Origin: Candidatus Peregrinibacteria bacterium
GTDB lineage: Bacteria > Patescibacteriota > Gracilibacteria > UBA1369 > LOWO2-01-FULL-3
Assembly: GCA_030592015.1 (NCBI GenBank)
Contig: JAUUZY010000001.1
Location: 62,001-126,000, forward strand
Direction of reading: 5' to 3'
Length of the DNA: 64,000 nt
Below the pieces are notes generated by a model that was not told where the DNA came from, made no database searches, and saw nothing but the letters and a program-made list of their open reading frames with translations. A program made the position numbers and the translations under genes. Shown here piece by piece: positions 30,610 through 38,467 of this stretch. The stretch's first letter is position 1. Each line of letters begins with the position of its first letter.

Positions 30610-30858
30610 ATTTCGTTTGGTTATTAATTAGTTCAGCTAGACAATAACTACTAAACAGGGCAAACTCAATGAGATCTGTTAACGAATCTCTTGCCCTAAG
30701 AGGGAAGAAATGGCAAAATCCCCTACTTCCATAGGACTCTTGCAAACTTCTATCTGCCAGTAACGAAAAACGACATAGCCGAACAAAAAAGATAGTAGAA
30801 TGGTTAACAGATACACAATAATTACAAAATATTTTTCTCGAGACATAACAATAAATTA

Positions 30859-32010
30859 ATGAAACTCTACGGATTCGAACTAGGAAGACAAAAAGAACTC
30901 TCACTCGCAGAGCTATACACAGTATTCGGCAAAGAAAGCTTTGTCGAAAAAAGCGCCGACATAGCAATCTTTAAGCTAGAGGAAGTAGATATTCCACAAA
31001 AGCTACAAGATAGGCTGGGAGGAACAATTAGAATCATAGAAATATTTAAACAAACAAATAAGGAATCAGTTAAGAGTGAAATACAAAGTCATCTAGAGGA
31101 AGACTTCAGCGACAGCAGTGGAAAAATTCCATTCTCCATCAGCCTATTCGCTCCAAAAAAGTACAAAGACATTAATATCAAAGACTTATTAAATTTTTCT
31201 AAAAAAATTCTTAAATCCCTAGGGCTAAACAGCCGTTTCGTAAACAAAGACTTAGACCGCCCAAAATCCTCAACCATATACAAAGCAAAGGTTGTCGAAA
31301 AAGGCGTCGACATATGCCTCATACAAATAGATGAGATGCTATTCATAGGAAAAACCGCAGCAATTCAAAATATAGACGCATATTCAAAAAGAGACTACGA
31401 CAAACCTGGCAGAGACCCAAAAGTAGGAATGCTCCCACCAAAACTCGCACAAATAATGATAAACATAGCCGGAGAAAGCTCAGTAATATACGATCCCTTC
31501 TGCGGAACAGGAACGGTACTGACAGAAGGACTATTGATGGATAAAGAAGTAATCGGATCAGACATGGATGAAAGAATGGTAAAATACTCAAACAAGAACT
31601 GTGAATGGCTGCAAAAAGAATTCTACAAAAAAGGAAAATTCGAAGTATTCGAAAAAGACGCACGATTCCTCACAAAATCAGACATAAAAACGCCAATAGA
31701 CGCAATAGTGACTGAAGGATACCTCGGTCCCCCACTCATAGCCCACCCATCAGAAGAAGAAACAGAGACAATATTCAGAGAATTGGCAAACCTGCACCTG
31801 AACTGGCTAACAGCAATAAGTGAACTCATAAAGAAAGGTACCATCATCGTAATGTGCCTAGCAGCCCACAAAGCAGCAAAAGGAGTAAGAGAACTCACCC
31901 GCTTCAAAGAAATAGCTGAGATGGCCGGATTCCAGATAAATAAGAGCTATAGATATCAAAGATCAGACCAAATAGTGCTAAGAGACATAAAAATACTGGA
32001 GAAAATCTAA
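30859..32010 (+). CDS. TRM11-like RNA (guanine-N2) methyltransferase family protein
   Basis: IYDPFCGTGTVLTEGLLMDKEVIGSDMDERMV SAM-binding motif; VTEGYLGPPL catalytic-like motif. Confidence 0.85.
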   Translation: MKLYGFELGRQKELSLAELYTVFGKESFVEKSADIAIFKLEEVDIPQKLQDRLGGTIRIIEIFKQTNKESVKSEIQSHLEEDFSDSSGKIPFSISLFAPKKYKDINIKDLLNFSKKILKSLGLNSRFVNKDLDRPKSSTIYKAKVVEKGVDICLIQIDEMLFIGKTAAIQNIDAYSKRDYDKPGRDPKVGMLPPKLAQIMINIAGESSVIYDPFCGTGTVLTEGLLMDKEVIGSDMDERMVKYSNKNCEWLQKEFYKKGKFEVFEKDARFLTKSDIKTPIDAIVTEGYLGPPLIAHPSEEETETIFRELANLHLNWLTAISELIKKGTIIVMCLAAHKAAKGVRELTRFKEIAEMAGFQINKSYRYQRSDQIVLRDIKILEKI

Positions 32011-32017
32011 AAAATGG

Positions 32018-32046
32018 TTGATATACAGCAACATCTCTCGTATATT
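32018..32046 (+). promoter_or_regulatory. Putative promoter for tRNA-Asn
   Basis: TTGATA (32018-32023), 17-bp spacer, TATATT (32041-32046). Confidence 0.6.
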
Positions 32047-32071
32047 AGGCATACTTGAAAAAGTTCACTGA

Positions 32072-32146
32072 TCCCGGGTAGCGCAGTGGTAGCGCAGTTG
32101 GCTGTTAACCAATTGGTCGCCGGTTCGAATCCGGCCCCGGGAGCCA
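32072..32146 (+). tRNA. tRNA-Asn (anticodon GTT), CCA encoded
   Basis: TCCCGGG...CCCGGGA acceptor stem, GTTGG-CTGTTAA-CCAAT anticodon arm, GCCGGTTCGAATCCGGC T-arm, GCCA end. Confidence 0.97.
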
Positions 32147-32171
32147 TAAAAAACAGAAATTAGAACTACAG

Positions 32172-33170
32172 CTATACAACATCACTAATTAGCATTTTCC
32201 CCCAACCATGTTTCAAAATCTTCCTTAAATTACTAATAGGACAACGAGTGCGCTTATTAAGATAAGGTAGTCCTTTTATGCAAAGATCAAGCATTTCTTT
32301 ATCTTTTTCTAATAATGTCATACCCCTAAACACTTTTAGCAATGGTTCAACATCTTCCCAACCCCTCATTACTTGAGACAGCCTAGAAGGGCAAACTGGA
32401 GCACTAGCTGATAGATCAACAATTTCATCTACAACATCCATAAGAATTGCTTTAGCTTCATCACTAAAAGGCACACTTTCCTGATACTCTCTACACTTAG
32501 CAAGCAAGAGACGACGGGCCTGTGATGGAGTAAGTGGTTTTTGACTAATTTCATAAAAAACAGGTTCGAGATGAGAATAAACTTCAGACAAAACCCTAAT
32601 CTTTTGCTGATTATGAATACGCCCTCCAACTGCAGCAAGAATTTTATGTCCATGATTTAAAAATCGATCAACAACAGTCATACTTAATGAATCAGCAGCA
32701 AGTTCATCAAAAACTAAGACCTCAGAAGAAGAAAGAGACTTTAGTATTTCAGCTTCAATACATTTAATTTCATATTGAATAGTATCTGGAGATTCACGAT
32801 GATCAGGAAAAGGAGTAAAAAACAGTTGGTGATAGACAGCTTCAGATATCTGTTTCACCATGGTCGTTTTACCCGCACCAGTCGGCCCTACCAAAACAAC
32901 AAAAACATTTTCCTTAATTAAGGCACAAATATCTTCTATTTCCCTCACTCTCAAATTCTCAACATACTCAGGACCATCAGGATCTTTCTCCTGAAGCTCT
33001 TGAAATAAAGGCTCTCCATCAGACGCTAAAACTTCAATTAAGGCATTATACGGAAAAACACTTTCTGGAGTAACCTCATCAACCTGAATCTCACGAAATG
33101 TATTTCTAAAATGCAAAATAAATAAATTATAAAAAAATAGACAAAAGTATAGTAAACATCCCATTAACAA
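32172..33170 (-). CDS. P-loop ATPase, uncharacterised
   Basis: FVVLVGPTGAGKTTMVKQI Walker A; SEVLVFDELAADS Walker B-like. N-terminal start uncertain. Confidence 0.75.
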   Translation of the reverse strand: MLMGCLLYFCLFFYNLFILHFRNTFREIQVDEVTPESVFPYNALIEVLASDGEPLFQELQEKDPDGPEYVENLRVREIEDICALIKENVFVVLVGPTGAGKTTMVKQISEAVYHQLFFTPFPDHRESPDTIQYEIKCIEAEILKSLSSSEVLVFDELAADSLSMTVVDRFLNHGHKILAAVGGRIHNQQKIRVLSEVYSHLEPVFYEISQKPLTPSQARRLLLAKCREYQESVPFSDEAKAILMDVVDEIVDLSASAPVCPSRLSQVMRGWEDVEPLLKVFRGMTLLEKDKEMLDLCIKGLPYLNKRTRCPISNLRKILKHGWGKMLISDVV

Positions 33171-33240
33171 GTCAAAACCTTGTCATCAGGCGCAATTTGA
33201 ACCGCCTGCCGGCAGACAGGCGAGAATGTAAGAGTATCCC

Positions 33241-33257
33241 CCGGCCCCGGGAGCCAT
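33241..33257. repeat. 17-bp duplicate of the tRNA-Asn 3' end (att-like)
   Basis: ccggccccgggagccat, identical to 32131-32147. Confidence 0.85.
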
Positions 33258-33273
33258 CGGAAGCATCAAAAAC

Positions 33274-34470
33274 TCACAATTCCCCCTTCATCTTCTGATA
33301 TCTAAAATTTTTCACACTACTCTTAGTCCTTACAATTTCACCTTCGTGAAATACTCTATTCAATTCATCTGCAATCGCTTGGATATCAGTACAGACACGA
33401 CTTCCAACCGAATACTTAAATCTATCATCCTGCCATAAACGAATACAATAATTGTGCTCATCTAGACACGTTTCAGAATCAAATCTAAAATTCTCCCATG
33501 GTATCTTTCCACATGCAATTATGGCTAACCTGGAAGCTTCCTTCCTCTCCTCAATCGTCCTCAAAGCCAAAGCATTTGTAGCTTCAAGTTTTAAAATACC
33601 ATATTTCCTATTGAAATTTTCAATACTACTTCCTTTTCTAACATCCTCTCCCCCATAAAATACATCATTAATCACCCCCGCAATTAATTGTGACTCTATC
33701 ACTGCTTTCCCATCTATAGTTCTCCTTTGATATTTAGGATCATTTATTAATTTAGCACAATAATCATATTCCCCTAATCCAGATTTCGTATCAATATTTT
33801 CATTATTCCAAGGAACCACACCACGAGCTGCCATAGATAATTTAGCAACTTCCTTTCTTTTCGCATCATCAAATCCATGTATTCCCGCCTTTAGCTCCTT
33901 AGCTTTCCCCCCCCACGCACGCAACTCCTCAGAACTTGCAGAACCAATACCTTTTCCTTCCGCATATTGCCTACGCGCCTTATCACTTCTTTCTTCAGTA
34001 GTCATAGCATGTATCCCAACTTTCATATCTCTCGCTCTACTCCCCCATTCGCTCAATTGTTCAAAAGTTGCAGCATGTACACCTTTTTGAAGTTCAACAA
34101 CTTTCCTCCCAGCTTTTACTGCTGACTCATGCCTTTGTTCAGGTGTAAATGCATGCACTCCTATACCAGCCTCAACTGACCTATTTCCTACATCAACATA
34201 GTGACTATAAGCCAGCTCTTCTCTTTTCTCTACATCAGGAATCAATATTTTTAGAGCATTATAAATTGAAGTCCTTGCCATACCTCTTGTCCTACAAATA
34301 TCCATTAAATCATAGAGCTCTGCAATCTCTTCATGAGTAAATCCAGCCTCATATGCTTCAGCAATTTCAGGATATTCGCGAGCAATTTCTTTACCTAGCT
34401 CTTTAGCATACCGTATAGCAGCAATCTGATTTAGGGATAGACTTCTGTCATCTTTTTTTTCCACAGACAT
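33274..34470 (-). CDS. Repeat-containing protein with NUMOD/HTH-like GxHAxTxEqr units
   Basis: Repeats: GVHAFTPEQRHESAVKAGRKV / GVHAATFEQLSEWGSRARDM / GIHAMTTEERSDKARRQ / GIHGFDDAKRKEVAKLS; second half has two SRL/ATNA...PW..(E/D)..N(I/F)D-like units. Confidence 0.7.
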   Translation of the reverse strand: MSVEKKDDRSLSLNQIAAIRYAKELGKEIAREYPEIAEAYEAGFTHEEIAELYDLMDICRTRGMARTSIYNALKILIPDVEKREELAYSHYVDVGNRSVEAGIGVHAFTPEQRHESAVKAGRKVVELQKGVHAATFEQLSEWGSRARDMKVGIHAMTTEERSDKARRQYAEGKGIGSASSEELRAWGGKAKELKAGIHGFDDAKRKEVAKLSMAARGVVPWNNENIDTKSGLGEYDYCAKLINDPKYQRRTIDGKAVIESQLIAGVINDVFYGGEDVRKGSSIENFNRKYGILKLEATNALALRTIEERKEASRLAIIACGKIPWENFRFDSETCLDEHNYCIRLWQDDRFKYSVGSRVCTDIQAIADELNRVFHEGEIVRTKSSVKNFRYQKMKGEL

Positions 34471-34540
34471 AGTATCCTGAGATTACGGAAAATAAGCTAA
34501 AAACTATAACGCCTTTTCGTAAACATGTCAACACCCACTG

Positions 34541-34813
34541 CTAAATTTCTTGATAAACCTCCCTCCTATGCTTCACAGCCAAAACCAATAATACTTTTAT
34601 ATTTCCCTTTTTATCCACATCAAAAACAACTCGATAATTACCAACCCTAAATCGATAATTGCCTAAAATAGCCCCCTTTAGCTTTTTAGCAAACTCTAAA
34701 GGATCTTTTTGCTTTGAATAATGAAAAACTTTATCAATTATCCTTTGAGCGACCTTTAAATCAATAGATTTTAAATCTTTTCGAGCCTTTTTGGTATATA
34801 CCACCTCATGCAT
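34541..34813 (-). CDS. RelE/ParE-family toxin
   Basis: MHEVVYTKKARKDLKSIDLKVAQRIIDKV...LKGAILGNYRFRVGNYRVVFDVD...VLAVKHRREVYQ. Confidence 0.92.
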   Translation of the reverse strand: MHEVVYTKKARKDLKSIDLKVAQRIIDKVFHYSKQKDPLEFAKKLKGAILGNYRFRVGNYRVVFDVDKKGNIKVLLVLAVKHRREVYQEI

Positions 34814-34816
34814 AAT

Positions 34817-35068
34817 CTACAATAATCCAAATTCCTTCATGACTTCTTCTTGTGTATACACCTCCCCTCTTTCCACCTGTTCTCTAGCTTCAGTGATATC
34901 CTTAGCCAAATTCTCCAAAACCAATTCCTTTTCATCAATCGGATTAACCTCCATTATTGGAGTAGAATGATACATCACAATATAGCGAATTTTCTTTTTC
35001 TTCGCCTCCTTCCAAAGAGAAGTAATGTTCTCTCTAAATTTCTTAATTCCAATAATTTTCGTAGTCAT
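34817..35068 (-). CDS. Antitoxin partner (Phd/RelB-like)
   Basis: IIGIKKFRENITSLWKEAKKKKIRYIVMYHSTPIMEVNPI; 4-bp gap to the RelE ORF. Confidence 0.85.
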   Translation of the reverse strand: MTTKIIGIKKFRENITSLWKEAKKKKIRYIVMYHSTPIMEVNPIDEKELVLENLAKDITEAREQVERGEVYTQEEVMKEFGLL

Positions 35069-35130
35069 AATAACAATTTAAATATTACACCTAAAGTGTA
35101 CACTTTAGAGCGCTACCTGTAAAGTAAAAA

Positions 35131-35160
35131 GTTCGGACAGCGTCCAGTCTGGGGAGCCAT
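35131..35160. repeat. 30-bp repeat with tRNA-3'-end-like terminus, copy A
   Basis: gttcggacagcgtccagtctggggagccat. Confidence 0.9.
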
Positions 35161-35240
35161 AATTTCAAAAATCATTTTTTTGTCTTGCAACAACTCAAAA
35201 TACTATTTATAACACTAATAGAAGTATTAACAAAAGTACT

Positions 35241-35498
35241 ATGAACAATATTATTACAGCCAACGAATTAAAAACAAAGGGGATATCAATCGCTGACAAT
35301 CTAGCAGCACAAGGGCTAGAAACAATAGTTACAATAAGAGGAGAGGCCAAATATGTAATTCTCCCTACAAAACAATATTACGCACTCAAAGAACATGAAT
35401 TAATGTCCGCACTTGCAGAATCCAAAAAAGACCTAAAAGATGGTAAGTACAAAAAAGGATCTATAGAAGCCCACATAAAAAGAATTAGCAATGCCTAA
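35241..35498 (+). CDS. Phd/YefM-like antitoxin
   Basis: ITANELKTKGISIADNLAAQGLETIVTIRGEAKYVILPTKQYYALKE; overlaps the downstream toxin ORF. Confidence 0.85.
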   Translation: MNNIITANELKTKGISIADNLAAQGLETIVTIRGEAKYVILPTKQYYALKEHELMSALAESKKDLKDGKYKKGSIEAHIKRISNA

Positions 35499-35763
35499 AT
35501 TAGTGTTCACTGAAAGCTACGAAAAAAAAGCAAAAAAATTCATCAAAAAACACCCTGAGCTAAGAGATAAATACATAAAAACTCTTAAATTTCTTCAAAC
35601 AAACCCCCAGCATCCATCACTAAAACTACACAAATTAACAGGAAAATTGTCAAAACTTCACAGCATTTCCATAAACCTGTCTTATCGAATAACGATTTAC
35701 TTCATCATGAAAAAAGACACAATAATCCCTATCGATATTGGAACTCACGATGAGGTATATTAG
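35491..35763 (+). CDS. RelE/YafQ-like toxin
   Basis: YEKKAKKFIKKHPELRDKYIKTLKFLQTNPQHPSLKLHKLTGKLSKLHSISINLSYRITIYF. Confidence 0.9.
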   Translation: MPKLVFTESYEKKAKKFIKKHPELRDKYIKTLKFLQTNPQHPSLKLHKLTGKLSKLHSISINLSYRITIYFIMKKDTIIPIDIGTHDEVY

Positions 35764-35787
35764 TAAAGTAACCTTAGCTCAGACCAA

Positions 35788-35817
35788 GTTCGGACAGCGT
35801 CCAGTCTGGGAAGCCAT
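35788..35817. repeat. 30-bp repeat with tRNA-3'-end-like terminus, copy B
   Basis: gttcggacagcgtccagtctgggaagccat; 29/30 identical to copy A. Confidence 0.9.
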
Positions 35818-35853
35818 CGAAACATTAAGATCCATGATACCTAACTTATTTAC

Positions 35854-36099
35854 ATGCTTACGTATACCTACCAAATAAAAGGACAAAATTTCCAAACATC
35901 ATTTTTCACCTATCATATTGAGAATGAGGTAAAAAAAAGCAGGCACCATGGAATAACAATTCGTATAAGCAAACACTCCAGCGACTCATTAAACGTGGTC
36001 TTAAGCCACTCAGATAGCGGCAAAATTCAAAAATTTGCTGATTGGCTTAAAAATGCTAGCAAAGGTTCCTCAAAAGTTACCAGCATTCGTAAACTATAG
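35854..36099 (+). CDS. Hypothetical small protein
   Basis: 81 aa ORF MLTYTYQIKGQNFQTSFFTYHIENEVKK... lying between repeat copies. Confidence 0.55.
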   Translation: MLTYTYQIKGQNFQTSFFTYHIENEVKKSRHHGITIRISKHSSDSLNVVLSHSDSGKIQKFADWLKNASKGSSKVTSIRKL

Positions 36100-36110
36100 T
36101 CTAGAAACTT

Positions 36111-36127
36111 GTCCACTGGGGAGCCAT
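36111..36127. repeat. Partial repeat copy C
   Basis: gtccactggggagccat resembles the 3' half of copies A/B with a 2-nt deletion. Confidence 0.7.
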
Positions 36128-36192
36128 ATGAAAGATGAAAATTCTCATGTAAAGTATTGTTGTCCGAAAAATAATAATTAAAAATCAACATC

Positions 36193-36285
36193 ATGGGAAA
36201 AGGAACTAGCCATAAGAAGGCTGCTAAAAAAGCACCAGCAAAAACAAAGAAGGAGAAAAAAATGGCTAAAAGATTAAAAAAATAA
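36193..36285 (+). CDS. 30-aa highly basic peptide
   Basis: MGKGTSHKKAAKKAPAKTKKEKKMAKRLKK*; too short for the ORF track. Confidence 0.5.
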   Translation: MGKGTSHKKAAKKAPAKTKKEKKMAKRLKK

Positions 36286-36298
36286 GTCATCTCTTTAA

Positions 36299-36520
36299 AT
36301 GGACAATTTTAACAATCATTTGCATGGGGTTAAATTGGTGGATATTTTAGAAGCGTTAGTAGAGCATTATAGCTGGGAACAATTAGCAATAAAAATTAAC
36401 ATCAATTGTTTTAAAAAAAAACCTTCAATTAAGTCATCCCTTAAGTTTTTAAGAAAAACACAATGGGCTAGAGATAAGGTTGAAAAACTTTATCTTGAAT
36501 TAGATACTATCAAAAAATAA
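36299..36520 (+). CDS. VF530 (DUF2132) family DNA-binding protein
   Basis: [61 protein letters not shown] is a characteristic VF530 sequence. Confidence 0.92.
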   Translation: MDNFNNHLHGVKLVDILEALVEHYSWEQLAIKININCFKKKPSIKSSLKFLRKTQWARDKVEKLYLELDTIKK

Positions 36521-36544
36521 ACTTCGACATCACCTAACAACAAC

Positions 36545-38401
36545 TTATAAGCAAAGTTCATATTTCGATTTAGCTGAAAACAAAGCAGTTGCATGTTTTC
36601 TAAAGAGTCGATACTCATTTCTTTCGTTGGCATCCTTACTATTTTCTAAATAATAAGCAGAAGGTACTAATTGGAGTAAATAGTTAAAACTTTGAATAAC
36701 TGCTTCACAGTCACCAATTTCATAATAATAATCTACAGCAGCTGTCGGAACTTCGGGAAGATGAGGAGTAAGAATTAGAAGCTGATCATAGCTTTGGTCA
36801 AAGCGCTCACGATCATTTTTTAGATAAGCAAGCTCGAGGTTTGTAAGATGGTATATGAAATTCTCGTTATTAATTTTCGCTACACGATCGAGGTTTTTTT
36901 CAAGTTTATCTATCTCATTTTGATTACCAGTATAGAATCTTGAAAGAAGTTTGATTGTGAATTCTTGTGGATACGAAAAGAAAAAAGAACTATCTGCTGC
37001 TTCATGAAAGTGATGAGAAGCTTTGTCCAAATCTGTAATGAAAACATCAATTCCTTGTCGAAGCTCATAGTCCATTTTATAAAGAGAGTAAGCTCCAAAG
37101 AAGGAGAAAGCCATCATTAGATTCAAAAGTATTAAAATAACAATCTTAAACAAAGGATTTCTGAAATTTATTTTTTTCTCTGAAAAATGGATAACACTAT
37201 TGATCAATATTGCCCAGAATGCTGCAAGAAAAACTAAATGTTCTATTGTTGAAAAACTAAATAGAACAGAAATCATGTACGCAAGTAACGCAAAAGGAAC
37301 TGCTAAACTTAAGTTCTTTTTATTCTTTTTCCAAAAACTTGAGAGCAGGAAGCCAATCATCAATAAATATGTAAAAATCCCTAACAAGCCTCTTTCTACA
37401 AAAATATGCAGGAATTCATTATGAACATTGCTTGGCGTCTTATAGAATTGTTCATACTCAAAAATTTCTTTTGGCATCACGTGAAGATAGCCCTGTTGAA
37501 AAGTCTCTAGTCCAGTCCCAAACCAAATATTTTTAACAGTGATGATATCTAAAGCTCCTTGCCATAGCGAAAGTCTTACCTGAAAAGACCTGAATACAAG
37601 GTCAAAAGTAAAGAAAGAAATAATTGGAACAGAGAAAAGAAGAATAGTGAAAATCCACTTATAAAGAACTCGTATTTTTATTTTTCTGAGTAGGAAAAAA
37701 TAACTGCAAAACATCAAGGCTAGCCATGTTGCTCGGTTTTTAGTAAGAAAAATCGTAATCAATACTAGTGAAAAGAGTAAAAAGCTAGGAAGCAGTTTTT
37801 TGAGGTTTTTCTTTGATAATTTTTTATCAAATTCAAAAAGTAGAATGAAAAAGGGGAAAATCAAAAACTGTCCAAGGAAGTTAGGTTGGCCAATTGTACT
37901 ATAGACTCGGAAAAGGTATTCGGCGTTATCAACATCTAAAAAAGGATCAATGTTAAAAAATTGCCCAATGGCATGTAGGCACATAAATAATGTGATCCAT
38001 TTAATGATTTTGAAGAAAATTTCAATAGTCTCTTTCTCTCGAAAGATTCTTAGGCAAACAAAAAAGTGCAACAAAACCAAACTAAGCAAAATCATGCCTT
38101 GAGGGTTTTCAAAATGGCCATAAACACTCTGAACTGGTGAGAGAGAGAAAATAGTCGATACAATCAGAGAAAGGAATATTACGGCAATAAAACCATAAAG
38201 CTTCCTGTTATAAGTCAGCTCTAGATGGTTGTTTTGCATGACCTTCCAAGCCGTTGCACCAAAAGCAAGTCCCATAAAAAGCAAAAACCAAATGTTCTTT
38301 GGGAGAGAATAAAATGTAAAACCCCAAGGGTTGATAAGCAAAGGAATGAAAAATATTCCAAGATAATAATGTTTATAGAGCTTTCTAATAATGGGACTCA
38401 T
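36545..38401 (-). CDS. O-antigen ligase/polymerase (Wzy/WaaL-like) membrane protein
   Basis: Multi-TM; GTGLETFQQGYLHVMPKEIFEYEQFYKTPSNVHNEFLHIFVERGLLG is the O-antigen ligase loop. Start trimmed to MSPIIRK. Confidence 0.88.
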   Translation of the reverse strand: MSPIIRKLYKHYYLGIFFIPLLINPWGFTFYSLPKNIWFLLFMGLAFGATAWKVMQNNHLELTYNRKLYGFIAVIFLSLIVSTIFSLSPVQSVYGHFENPQGMILLSLVLLHFFVCLRIFREKETIEIFFKIIKWITLFMCLHAIGQFFNIDPFLDVDNAEYLFRVYSTIGQPNFLGQFLIFPFFILLFEFDKKLSKKNLKKLLPSFLLFSLVLITIFLTKNRATWLALMFCSYFFLLRKIKIRVLYKWIFTILLFSVPIISFFTFDLVFRSFQVRLSLWQGALDIITVKNIWFGTGLETFQQGYLHVMPKEIFEYEQFYKTPSNVHNEFLHIFVERGLLGIFTYLLMIGFLLSSFWKKNKKNLSLAVPFALLAYMISVLFSFSTIEHLVFLAAFWAILINSVIHFSEKKINFRNPLFKIVILILLNLMMAFSFFGAYSLYKMDYELRQGIDVFITDLDKASHHFHEAADSSFFFSYPQEFTIKLLSRFYTGNQNEIDKLEKNLDRVAKINNENFIYHLTNLELAYLKNDRERFDQSYDQLLILTPHLPEVPTAAVDYYYEIGDCEAVIQSFNYLLQLVPSAYYLENSKDANERNEYRLFRKHATALFSAKSKYELCL

Positions 38402-38417
38402 ATTTGCATTTAAATTA

Positions 38418-38452
38418 AAAAAAGCAGATGAGCTTATTGTCCCATCTGCTCT
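38418..38452 (-). terminator. Intrinsic terminator of the SLH repeat protein gene
   Basis: AGCAGATG...CATCTGCT stem with T-rich tract on the minus strand, downstream of the 38468 stop. Confidence 0.7.
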
Positions 38453-38467
38453 TAATATTTTCAACTG

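Noticed and set aside
30572-30967. 131 aa minus ORF upstream of ssb
   Set aside because: Overlaps the ssb start and the methyltransferase start; Arg/Cys/Phe-rich composition typical of shadow translation.
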